Origin: Heterotrichella gracilis
Lineage: Eukaryota; Sar; Xanthophyceae; Tribonematales; Xanthonemataceae
DNA: 64,000 bases
NCBI GenBank assembly: GCA_032358255.1
Contig: JAULBX010026052.1
Span: forward strand, 1-64,000
Direction: 5' to 3'
Positions 28,563-38,910 of the stretch are shown piece by piece. The notes under the pieces were generated by a model. That model searched no databases and was not told the DNA's origin. It was given only the letters and a program-made list of their open reading frames with translations. Position 1 is the stretch's first letter. Each line of letters opens with the position of its first letter. Made by a program: the position numbers and the translations under genes.

Positions 28563-30907
28563 TCATTCGCCAAAGCTGCGCTTGGCCCCCTCTAGGCAGT
28601 TGCGCAGCAGCATGGCGATGGTCATGGGGCCCACACCGCCAGGCACGGGTGTGATGTGCGACGCGTGCTGCGATGCTGCTGCAAAGTCCACATCGCCCAC
28701 CAGGCGGTACCCACGCTTGCTGCCAGGGTCCTGCACAAACAACGGAACAGGCAGTTGTATCAGGCCACCAATGCCCCCGGAGGAATGCCCCCACTGACAG
28801 TGTCCGCATTTCATGCATTTCTGTCCACCACACGCAGCTGCCGATGATCCTACGAGACCTGATGATCTCATTTATCCTTTGCTGCCTCATGCAAAGCAAG
28901 GCCACCATCTGGTGTGAATGGGCATGCATAGAAAATCATATATGCGCGAGCATTGCAGGCACCGTGCAACCTCATACACAACATGGCACACATCGGTGGC
29001 GCAACATCACATCCACCAGCCTCACTTACATCCACTGCGTTGATGCCCACATCGATGACCACTGCCCCCGGCTTGATCCAGTCGCCCTTCACCATCTCAG
29101 CCCGCCCACATGCGGCAATCACGATGTCGGCGTCCCGGCAGATCTCCTCGGGGTTGCTGGAGCGCGAGTGCAGCACTGTGACGGTGCAGTCGCGGTTCTG
29201 CAGCAGCATGGCAACAGGCGTGCCCACGATGTTGCTCCGCCCCACCACCACGGCGCGCTTGCCCGCCAGCTCCACACCGGTGCGGTCCAGCAGCTCCATG
29301 CAGCCCTGTAAAGGGGTCAAGTAGGATGCTTTAAACCCTAACCCTACCCCATACACCCTAAATCCTGACCCGGCAGGTCCATGCAGCCCTGCACAGGGCG
29401 CAAGCGTGATGTGTGTCATGCCCGGTACACAAATAAGGCGGTAAGGTATGGCGACAATGTGTAAGGGTGCAACTATCATTATCATCAGCAGCAGCACAAG
29501 CTTTGGGCCAGTGATGATTGGGGTGCAAAATAATACAATGGGAATTAATTATTTGTGAGGGCATTTGCAATAAGTGAATTTGTGTGCTTTGCACCACCGA
29601 GGGCGTTCTCGGCATGCCGTGCCAGCAATAAGGCCGGGCCCGGCGCATTGTGAGTACCACACCCCACAAGCAAGAGCACATGGACACGCCCCCATATCCG
29701 CGCAGAGGAAAAGAAACGAAAAGAAAAGGATGCTTGTTCATGATTTCACCCACCTTGGGTGTGCACGACACATAGAGGGGCTCGCGCCCCCGCATGGCCA
29801 GGCAGCCAATGTTCATGGGGTGGAAGCCATCCACATCCTTCTCCAGGCTGATGGCGTCCAGCACCCGCTGCTCGTTAATGTGCTTGGGCAGCGGCAATTG
29901 CACAAGGATGCCGTGCACCTTGGGGTCTGCATTGTACTCGGCAACAGCCTGCGTGGCAGGAGAAATATGAAAGTTGCTAACCCCACGCAAGCGGCGCCTC
30001 CATATGCATGCGCGCCAAACCCCGCCTATATGCACTGCTATGCGGCGCTGAAAATGTGCACTTGCAGATCGTGCGCTCTCCCAGTCATTGCATGATGCAG
30101 TAGTAAAGATACACGCATGCGTACTTTGTAGTGGATATCAAGTCCTTATGGTACAGAGAGGTAGCAGAAAAAAACCATACCTTCAAGACGTCCTCCTCTA
30201 TTGCATCCTCAGGCAGGTCTGTGCCAAATGATATGAAGCCAACCTCCTCGCAGGCCTTCTTCTTGTTACGCACGTACGTCTCAGAGTCTTTCCGGGCCCC
30301 TACCAGAACCACGGCCAAGCCTGGGACCTGCATGCATATAAATACAGGGTAATGCACTACATATGCATGCCATTTACAGAACAGGCGGAGGCCAGCGTGC
30401 AACACCGGATCCAAAAAGCACAACTGACTACCAATAAAAAGGCAGCCGACGCCACTCATACAGTGTGACAATGGCTGTGCATGAGCGTGCAGAGCTGACA
30501 GCGGTGCAGTTTGTGTTCTAGCACAGCAACGTGATGGAACTGCGCCAGGGCACCAACCTTGCCGTGCTTCTCCTTCAAAGCTGCTACTTCAGCTCCTATC
30601 TCCTCACGCACCACCTTAGCAATCCCCTTGCCGTCAATCAGTGCTGCATAACAGAGTTCAATTCAGGTGGCTGGGTGGCGCGAAGTGAGAAAGTGGACGG
30701 CATGCCTTGGGGCAGCGACGTACCAGCCCCTGACGCCTTATCCTGCTGCTCCATTGTAGCGCTTGACGCCACAACTTGGTACCTAATAGCTCTCCTGCGA
30801 AGGGCTGCTGCAGAGCGGCTGCAAACCAATCGCTGTGGGCCTGCACCAATGGCAGGGCGCCGGCTACCGATGAGTTGGGGCTGAAGCTGCAGCGGCAGTG
30901 CAATCAT
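28563..30907 (-). CDS. folD: Methylenetetrahydrofolate dehydrogenase / cyclohydrolase (plastid-type FolD)
   Basis: Six minus-strand exons, 30907-30724, 30643-30558, 30327-30181, 29948-29754, 29305-29030 and 28730-28563, join in phase to 351 residues. The protein is bifunctional: it oxidises 5,10-methylene-THF to methenyl-THF with NADP and hydrolyses this to 10-formyl-THF. Evidence: LIDGKGIAK near the start of the enzyme, the catalytic Tyr-Lys pair in [17 protein letters not shown] (Y108, K112), GILVQLPLP (152-160), the NADP loop GRSNIVGTP (226-234) and PGGVGPMT near the end. Residues 1-50 are rich in Arg, Ser and Ala and lack acidic residues, ending near VASSAT, which suits a chloroplast transit peptide. 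It is divergent to the securin candidate with 483 bp between the start codons. Exon edges are duplicated in intron 4 and downstream of the stop. Confidence 0.95.
29374..29410 (-). repeat. Intronic copy of FolD exon 5 start with its acceptor
   Basis: The true junction (plus 29299-29335, CTCCATGCAGCCCTGTAAAG) recurs about 75 bp upstream in gene orientation as GTCCATGCAGCCCTGCACAG. The copy keeps CAG before GGCTGCATGGA, so it is a potential cryptic acceptor within intron 4. Confidence 0.7.
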
Positions 30908-31390
30908 GCTTGCTATATACGGTCAATTGTGCTCCATCACACCACAGGGCATCCCTTTATCGTGCTGCAAACTGCTTGGTCCCTGAAAAACGCTCTGCTT
31001 TTTGCCCCAAAATAGGCAAAGATTAGGGTTAGGGGGAATACATTATGACAATTTCCTCCAAAGCGGTTGACCCCAGCTCGATGCCTACAAAAGAACTTCA
31101 CTGGTTCCACAAAGGGCAAACAGGTTGTGGCGTAGAATAAGCAAAGCTACAGTAAAACCTTCTGCGCTTTGACGACGGCGCAGTTGCTGAACCTCCAGCG
31201 TTGACAATCGTGCGCGAGTGCTGCATGACCCCGCCAGTTGACAGCAAAACTAACGTTCAGCAACACTACCTACGTTGAGTTCGAAACTTACGGTGCAACC
31301 GTTGCGTGCTACAGAACCTTGAGGGGCATCAACACCGTACCTGCCTTTCCGGGCCGTCATCGTGTTATATTCTCGCTGGGTGCCCTCACG
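30908..31390. promoter_or_regulatory. Shared divergent promoter of FolD (-) and securin candidate (+)
   Basis: 483 bp separates the two start codons. A CCGTT (AACGG on the other strand) lies inside GCAACCGTTGC at about 31295-31305, some 90 bp before the securin ATG. AACGG is the core of plant mitosis-specific activator sites bound by three-repeat MYB factors; a single core is weak evidence. Part of this stretch must be 5' UTR of one or both genes. Confidence 0.4.
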
Positions 31391-32322
31391 ATGAGCACCA
31401 TGTGGATGCCAGCAGCAGCGTTGCAGGACGAGAACAGCAACAGCATGCTCCTGTCCAGGAAACAGGCTGGTGGGGATGAAAATGTGGTCCCAGCCTTTGG
31501 GAAGGCACAGGGCAAAGGGGCTGGGCTAGGGACGACAAGGAAAGCCTTGGGTAACATAACCAACCAGGGACTGGGACCCGCTGCTCACAAGCCTGGGGGT
31601 TTGAAGACACCAGGGACAGGCCTGAAAGCAAGGAAGGCTTTGGGGGACATAACAAACGCCACTCCCAACCCAACAGTCCGGGAGCAGCTCAAGCCAGCAC
31701 AACCCAAAGTACAGCACCTTCCAGTGCAGCAGGCTCCAGTAGACCCTCTGAGGCAGCGAGCAGACTTGTATGCAAGGGATGGCGTTGAGAGCTTGGCGGG
31801 GAAGGGCTGGGAAGACTTGCAGAGGGACAGGCAGCTTTCGCAAGAGGATGCATTGTCCACCAGTTTCAAGGCCATTGAGAGGTTTGCCACCCAGCGGTAC
31901 TCGCTTCCTGTGTTCAAGGTAACGGTTGCCCTTGCAACAAAAAGTTACAAGTCTTCTAGCAACGAAAATGACCACGCTTTGAATTTTGGCATCTGACTGC
32001 CATATTTCCTGTGCCAGGCTCGAGCCTACACGCCCATCCTTCAAGCAGACCTCCCCATGCAGTTTGAGACCGTCAGGGACCTTCCCTTGACGCCCAGTAC
32101 ACCTACTGGTAAGCGCAGTGAATATTGAATAACAGATATTGTGGTTTAGCTGTTTTTCTGTGCTGCTTGTTCAATATGCCTGCAACTAGGTATGCCCTCA
32201 GCTAGTGGTGTCTTGCAGGCATTACTTCGGAACTCAGCTTGGGGGACTTCCAGCCAGACGTCAGTCTGCTTCCAGAAGTCAACTTCCCAGACAGCGATAT
32301 GGACATGGACCTGGATGATTAG
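31391..32322 (+). CDS. Candidate securin, PATRONUS-like
   Basis: Three exons, 31391-31918, 32018-32108 and 32219-32322, give 240 residues. I chose the ATG at 31391 because the recognisable motif block begins 10 residues later; an open frame extends upstream but looks like 5' UTR. Visible motifs: two DEN tripeptides (residues 13-15 in ALQDENSNS and 29-31 in GGDEN) and two destruction-box-like sites, RKALGNITN (50-58) and RKALGDITN (81-89). A TP-rich segment LPLTPSTPT and an acidic C-terminal tail (DSDMDMDLDD) follow. Land-plant PATRONUS proteins, the securins that hold separase inactive until the anaphase-promoting complex degrades them, carry DEN/KEN boxes near the N-terminus followed by an RKALxDITN box. 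The rest of the protein is low in order, as in securins. Alternatives are another APC/C substrate, such as a cyclin-like or shugoshin-like short protein. The function is inferred from motifs only. Confidence 0.65.
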
Positions 32323-33357
32323 GCTGTCAAGAAAGACAGCCATTGTTGTCTTCGCCGCCAGTTTGAAAGTTTTCCCAATTGGATGAAAGCAGACCTATTA
32401 ATGCGGGAGGGTATAGCAGATCTCTGCAGTGCCGTATCGCTTGTCACAGCAGCTTGTGCAACGCTTTTGGATTTTACATTTTGATGTTATTTTTCCACTT
32501 AATTTTCCAGTCAAAGTTTTAGCACCCAGGAACACGGGGCTGCGATCATAGTGCGTGACAGGGCAAGAACCGTGTGTGGCTGGCTGCCAGTCTGGACCGC
32601 AAACTCACTTCATTCCATCCCGTAGGTGGTGCATGTTCAACCTTTGGCTTTGCAGTTGTCCAACTTAGAAATAGTCAGCGGGGAAAGTTGGAAGCATGGC
32701 GCTTCAATGTTTTCCCAAAAACACGTGTATATTACTGCATTATTTCTGCAAGTTGTATGTGATCATCGGGCTCTGTGAATACAGAATGCTTGACGTGGTG
32801 ACGTGGTGGCAAACTGTGGCATCAGCTGCCACAGGGTAAATTGGCTCAGCCGCTTGGGGCCAAACATTGCAGCGGCCCTTCAAAGCCTGCAACTACCTGC
32901 TTTGACAGACCTCGACTGCATCATAGAACAGCACCATACTGCTAGGAATGGTCACAGCAGCCAAGAGCAGAGTTTCAGCCATTGGCAAACTCAATGCCAT
33001 TGCCAGGCTGTGGGCAGGCAGAGGAGTCTTGGGCACCACCACGTCCACCTCTGACGGTGACTCAGTGACTGCAGTTCTTTCACTCGATATGTTCACGATT
33101 ACCTGCCTAATGATGCTAAGCATCATGCTTGGCGGAAGCTTGGCAAAACCAACATGTTGCTTTGCTGCGGTATGACTCACCTGCAGGCACCTTTTTGTTA
33201 ATAGGCATGCCACATGCATGCATATCAGCCAAGCAACCCCAGGGTACCAGTGTTACAACCCCTCAAGTAGTGCCTTGACACCCCACACTGGGCCAGCAGT
33301 GCCTAGTTGTCAATTAAGATGCCACACCATTGAAACTGAAGTACTATACAGGAGGAC
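32323..33357. other. Intergenic region
   Basis: It lies between the securin candidate and the next plus-strand gene, so it holds one 3' UTR and one promoter. Open frames at about 32890-33220 on both strands contain hydrophobic stretches, but no family or splice structure supports either. Confidence 0.4.
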
Positions 33358-35646
33358 ATGGGCGCTGTAGTTGGTGTTGTTGACGTGCCTCGTCAACGCT
33401 ATGCCATTTTGGCAGCTGGCCACCCTCCAGTGGGGACTTTGCTTGACCAGTACGTGCCACACGCCCACAACTAACCCGTTGCACTGGTCTGTAAGTCACC
33501 CCACCCCCCCCCAAAGCTGCCCAGGTAGTGTCTAGGTCACTTGGGTGTCGCCACATGCCACACAACCCTAGGGTTTGTGCACGTTCTTCCGACAAGCCGC
33601 GCCACCTGTACAAAAGTTCTACCAGTGGTCCAAAGTGGCAATACCAGTGGCATGAAGCATCTTTACCTTGATGTACAGGTATGGCGACTATGGCTCCATG
33701 TTCGTCCCTCTCCTGGAAGACACCAGCCACAGGGAGTGCTGGGATGTGTTCCATGTGTACAAGGGGGAGTTCCCAACCAGCGCCTGCCTAGCGGAGTATG
33801 ACGCTGTCATCATCAGTGGCAGCCCGTAAGTGTGCTGGTGTAGTCTCAGAGCAGGGGCTGCAGTGTTGACTCGCACTTAGGCATGTATATGGGCATGCCT
33901 GCGGTATCGATGTATTGCACCGCCAACTAAACGATGGTCAGAATTGAATTGGCACACCATTAGTCCAATGAGGCTGCATTTGGTAGGGGTCGAAATGAGG
34001 ATGATCAGTTGTGTACCGGTAGACAAAGTTGATTGTGTGTGCTTAGGGATGACTCCTTCTCCAGCGACCCGTGGGTGGTGAAGCTGCGGGAGGTGGTGCG
34101 CCAGATGCACACGCGCAAGCAGAGAGTCCTGGTGCGTGGTGGTGCAGATTGTCTGGCGTGGTCATGCATGCGCTGTGTCCATCTAATTTATATGATTTAT
34201 ATCTAATTTATATAACAAATTTATATATTCTGTAATAAACTTCATTACTTTATTGTTAGGCGTTGTTGTAGGCAAATATTTTTGACCCAAAGTACAATGC
34301 GCCACACCTTGCATGCTAGCAGGCTGGTGAGAGGCGTCGCCTCAGATGTACCAATAGGTCCTCATTGCATTGCCATTGGCATCTGCAATACAAAGGCTCA
34401 GCCCACATCGGACTGTCTTAAGGACGCTCATAGACAACAGAAGGCAGGTTTGCAGCACCCTGGCAGGCGGGGTACTGAGTTCATGATGTTTTGCATGGCT
34501 CTCACTGATATTGCCATGCTTCCTCAGGGAGTCTGCTTTGGGCACCAGCTGGTTGCGGTTGCCCTAGGAGGGCAAGTGAGCAGGGCGGGGTTTTGGGAGA
34601 TTGGAGCGCGCACGGTACAATTTACATCCGAGGCACATGGTCAGCATTGGGCCAGTCACATGCCACCTTCCTTCAACATCACTGAGATCCACCAGGATCA
34701 GGTAATGGACCCATGCACGTGTGGCAATGCTGACCTGGCGCATTGTATGCGGCAAAAGGACGATGATGGGAGACATTTCTATGTATCTGTATTGAAAAAG
34801 TTCTTATTTTAGTCAAATAATTGCCTCTAGAAAATGTGCACTGCCAAGCATGCTACATGTTGTCATGGCCACAAAATGTTTGCCATGGAATATATTGGAA
34901 CAAACCATTCACTTGTTTGTTGTTGCAATTTGTGTGCAGGTCTTGGAGCTGCCAGGCGAAGCCAGCGTGGTTGCCTCCTCACCAAACTGCCCAGTAGAGA
35001 TGTTTGTCGTGGGAGAACACATACTGTGCATACAAGGTACGGGGACCACAGCAGGGCAGTCTGCCTCACATGTCCAGTCTGTTAACTGCATCGCTGGATT
35101 CAGGTATTGCAAACCACGCCATGACCAGGCACAGAACATGACTTGCATCACAAGGGCTGATGGTGCGCTTGCATTATCGGCACCTGCCATGAAAGCCACC
35201 GCACCTGTGTGGTCGCAGGTGCCCACCATAATCTAATGTCCAATAAATCAAGAAACGTTTTCACTCCCACCTGGCGTATACGAAAGCTGGTCCAAGTTCA
35301 ATGCCCCCCATGCAAGCAGCATTTCCCCCGTTTGATTAATGCTCCCCTCCAATCGTGTGCCTGGCGCATGGGTGTTCTTTTTGCAGGCCACCGAGAGATC
35401 CCTTGGAGAATTCTTCTGTCCCATGGGTGTTATGACGCATGAGCATTTCTTTTTTCAGGCCATCCAGAGATCCCCGAGAGCTACACCAAGGCGCTGGTGG
35501 ACTGGTGCACAGACCACAGGCCAGGCACATTCCTGCCCGGCACGCGGCAGGCAGTGTGGGACAGCTACAGCACATGCCAGGTGGCGGGCAGGGACAGTGA
35601 GCTGGTGGGCATGCTGCGCGCGTTCCTCAGGGGCGGGGCACAATAA
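33358..35646 (+). CDS. Class I glutamine amidotransferase, gamma-glutamyl peptidase type
   Basis: Six exons, 33358-33449, 33679-33825, 34047-34131, 34528-34701, 34940-35036 and 35459-35646, join to 260 residues, the usual size of the plant gamma-glutamyl peptidase group (stand-alone GMP-synthase-like amidotransferases). The catalytic triad is visible: nucleophile Cys111 in GVCFGHQ, and His200/Glu202 in GHPEIPE. Other family marks are YGDYGSMF near the N-terminus, the oxyanion-side ISGSPDDSFSSDPW and the IHQDQV segment before exon 5. By family knowledge the plant enzymes act in the cytosol and remove gamma-glutamate from glutathione conjugates; which substrate is used here is inference. No synthase domain is fused. 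The intron before exon 6 contains a second copy of its acceptor and exon start (35364-35403). Confidence 0.9.
35364..35403 (+). repeat. Intronic copy of the amidotransferase exon 6 acceptor
   Basis: CGCATGGGTGTTC...TTTTTGCAG followed by GCCACCGAGAGATCCC parallels the real junction at 35434-35475 (CGCATGAGCATTTC...TTTTTTCAG, then GCCATCCAGAGATCCC), 71 bp apart. Use of the upstream site would add 71 bases and shift the frame. Confidence 0.75.
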
Positions 35647-36412
35647 CGGCGATGATTTGGGGTGGGAGTGGGGCCGGGCTGGTGGACATGCCGGGGGCAT
35701 TTCCCCGGAAGGGGGGGCGTTCCTCATGGGCGAGGCAGAATAATACTGAGGATACGGGGTGGGAGGGGTTCAGGGCTGGTGGCCATGGCTGCGCCATAGC
35801 GTGCTCTCGCCTGCAGCCGCTGGGGCCCGCCAAGCAGCCAGCGGTAGGGTGGCGGATGCATCACATGTTTTCTACTGCGTCAGCTGGCTGAACTCCACCA
35901 ACATCAGTACATTGCGCAGCAGCGGGTTTAGGGTTTAGGGTCAGGAGGGCACCTACCTTGCGCGCCCACCGCCATGCCCATGGCATGGAGGACCACGAGT
36001 CCATGGCTTAATGCCGAGAACATTTGTCAGCAGCATGACAGACCTCCACAAGTCCAGCTAGGGACCTTTGCTGAAGGCAGCCAATAAGGTTGTAGGATAC
36101 CCTAGTAGGGTTTTTGACCTTGCATTCCGAATATTCCTGCACCCCCGTCACATGGGCCCATGTGCATGAACACTGCGCTAATGCATGCATATGATTAGCC
36201 AAGTGGATCGCTGGCTCGTTCTCATACGAAGCCACCCTGCGAACCGCTTGCAGTTTGCAGCCTCGTTCTCTGCTAAACATTGGAGCTGTTTGTTGCTCTC
36301 TTGCACACCAGTACCTTCCCTGCTGCACTGATTCATACGTCACCGGTGTCGTAACCCTTCCGGGACTTTGGCATGCAGTCCCGCGCGGCGCGCTGGCACA
36401 CAACCTTGCACC
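35647..36412. other. Intergenic region with a GC-rich repeat-like 3' flank
   Basis: Just after the stop, the pieces GGGTGGGAGTGGGGCCGGGCTGG and the GGGTGGGAGGGG... stretch near 35758 are alike, as are GGGCGGGGCACAATAA (35633) and GGGCGAGGCAGAATAA (35727). This is a tandem duplication of about 95 bp that includes the stop-codon region of the amidotransferase. A TTTAGGG doublet follows at about 35928. No gene is seen. Confidence 0.5.
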
Positions 36413-37730
36413 ATGGTGGACCAGCAACACGGCCCAGGGAAACATGTTCTAGTCGTTGGAAGCACGGGGCACATCGGCAGCCTTGTTACCCGGCAGCTGT
36501 TGCAAGCGGGATATAGGGTTAGGGCGCTAGCCAGGCCAGGCAAGGCACCACCCTCTGCTTCCGAGACCTTGCCAGAAGGGGACAAAGGCGAGCTTGAGGT
36601 GGTACACGGGGAGGTGACACAGCCCGAGACGATCCAAGGCGTGGCTGACGGCTGCGAAGTGCTGGTTTCAGCGCTGGGCGTGCGCTCGGTGACTGATACC
36701 AGCGATGGGACTGTGCAGTCTGTGGACCGAGACGGGACTGTGAACGTGTTCCGCGAGGCCAAACGGGCTGGGGTGAAGCATGTGGTGGTGGTGGGGACGC
36801 TGGAAGGGCCACGTTCGCGTGACACGGTAGAGATGTCAAGGTGAGGACCCATGTAAGTACCCATGTGGGTAGCCATGTGTGGTGACCTTATTGCTTCCAC
36901 CGGAATGTGTGTTCTTTCGTGGGCGTACTAGCCTCAAACAACTGGAAAATATTTTGTTGCTTTTTCCAAGATTCCAAAGCTGCCTCTGATTGCCTCTTGA
37001 GAATAGTGGGGACTCAGACATGACACGGCATGTGGTATGGGGCACAAAACCCCCAATCTGGATGTGGCTGTGGCAACCAAAATAGACTACACCATAAGCT
37101 TGCAGAGTTGATAAAAAATACACTAGGTCGTGGCTCATATTGGCTGAAAGGGTTCTGTGCACCTGCAGGGCCAAGGAAGAGGCCATCGACACCGTTCAGC
37201 GGGAGGCAAAGGAAGCAGGCATGACCTACACCATCATCCGCCCAACCGCATACTTCACCGATTTTGTCGACTACCCATGGGCCAAGATCACCAAGACCTC
37301 CTCATGGAGCATCCCATGCGGCGGCACCGCGCGCATCAACCCCATGCATGGCGAGGATGTGGCTGCGTTCATCGTCCAACACCTTGAGGACCCTGGCTCC
37401 TTCAACAAGGAGCTTCCCATCGGAGGGCCCGACACCTTCACCCTGTCAGAGGTGGGCTACATGATAGCCAAGGCGGTGGGGAAAGAGAAGGAGTACCAGC
37501 CCAAGAGCATCCCCTACTGGAAGCTGCGCCTCGCGCTTGCTGTGCTCGGCATTGCTGGGTGGGTGTGGCGCCCCGCAAGCCAAACAGCGGGGCAAGTCAG
37601 CTGGCTGGTTAGCATGTCCACAAACGATTCAGTGGCACCGGCGTATGGCGTGCACCATCTGGATTCCTTCCTGCGCATCAAGGCAGCCAAGGAAGCAAAG
37701 GGCAGCTGCAGGGCGGTGACCGAAGAGTAG
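36413..37730 (+). CDS. Atypical short-chain dehydrogenase / NmrA-like NAD(P)-binding protein
   Basis: Two exons, 36413-36840 and 37169-37730, give 329 residues. The N-terminus has a Rossmann dinucleotide-binding motif, VLVVGSTGHIGS (residues 12-23), followed by an RALAR turn typical of atypical SDR and NmrA families. Further marks are VSALG and GVKHVVVVGT in exon 1 and YTIIRPTAYFTDF in exon 2 (the ADFxT-like region of NAD(P)-dependent UOG/NmrA-type reductases). A possible hydrophobic helix near residues 265-280 (LRLALAVLGIAGWVW) could attach it to a membrane. There is no clear transit peptide. The classical YxxxK catalytic pair is not evident, as in many atypical SDRs. It is related in general form to divinyl reductase and isoflavone-reductase-like proteins but not close enough to name a substrate. 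Confidence 0.88.
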
Positions 37731-38910
37731 CCTGGCAGCCTAGTATTAGTCCAGTGCCATGTATCATCATGGTGGGTTCATGCGGGCCAAATGTGTACCA
37801 TACACCCTTTCAGTGTGCAGTGTTGAGCATGCCTGCGGCAGCGTACAAACATGGCTGCTTGGCATCTGCTGGCCAGAGACGGATGGTTAGTACAACAATT
37901 TGCGTATGAACAGATTGAGAAGCTGATCAACATGACAATTTTGGCGTGTCTGATTGGATTTGAAACTTTTAGTTGATTGACCAATAATGTCCGGGATGAA
38001 GAGTCGTGCTACTGTTCATTGCAACCTTTCTGTTTCTCTTGCACACAGGGTTATTTTTTGTTGCAAACATACATCGGTGGGTCCATGCTGCTGGAACAAA
38101 CAGTTTGCTAGCGGCGCAAGTCTGCAGATCCTGATATACATGGCACAGGGTCCATTATTTATGGGCCATATGCCCTTTTCTGCCATTAGTTAACTCAGCC
38201 TTATAATGGTAGTATTCTCATTGCCATCGCTTATAGTTGGACCACTAGGCGATGTTCAGGTATATGGGACAAATAGTAACCTTTAACCAAAATTCCACTG
38301 GCTGTGTACAGTTGCGAAGCCAGGACTAATTCATATTTTAGTACAGCACGGTTGAAAGTACAGGGGCATAGCGCAGTCCACTTTGTGGCCATGCAAGGTT
38401 CAACAATGGCATTACGAGCATTGCTTGGCATATTTTGTAAGTTACGAGGTAGAATCTGTGTGTTTTACAAGGGTCTGAAAACGAATCGTCTGATTCAAAA
38501 CCTTCGCAATACATCTCAGAGCATTTGCAATCACAATACGGTCCTACAACAGCGGAACCTGACACAGGTGACACTGGCAAAACCGCATGAATATATAGCA
38601 AACTTGCAACGGTTGCAAGTTGAACGTTGCATTGTTGAACACATGTTTTGCTCCAAGAGGTACCGCTGATACTATTGGAATACTGGACGGGGTACTGTGT
38701 AACACAAGCACTTGGGATGCATTGCACCGCGCTTAACCAAATGGCGGCTCTGCGCCAGGCTCTAGAGACCACAATGACCGCAATCACTCGCCATGCGCGC
38801 TCGTGCATGCATGTACGACTTCCAGCTGGCCAGTGCGCAGGCTATAAATATACAGCCGCCTGAGGCCAAGATAGCTGCGGTTGATATTGACAAAAAAAAG
38901 TTGCCCATAG
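37731..38910. other. Convergent intergenic region
   Basis: It is bounded by the stops of the SDR gene (+) and the dihydrouridine synthase gene (-). AT-rich; long frames on the minus strand (about 38338-38808) are Cys/Ser-rich and unlike any family I know. Two overlapping TGCATG motifs lie near 38807. Confidence 0.45.

Noticed and set aside
31238-31390. An earlier start for the securin candidate
   Set aside because: The upstream 51 codons lack securin-like features, and an ATG at 31391 sits just before the DEN motif as in PATRONUS proteins. I treat the upstream part as 5' UTR.
38338-38808. A 156-codon minus-strand open frame
   Set aside because: No recognisable family and a plausible chance frame in convergent 3' flanking DNA.
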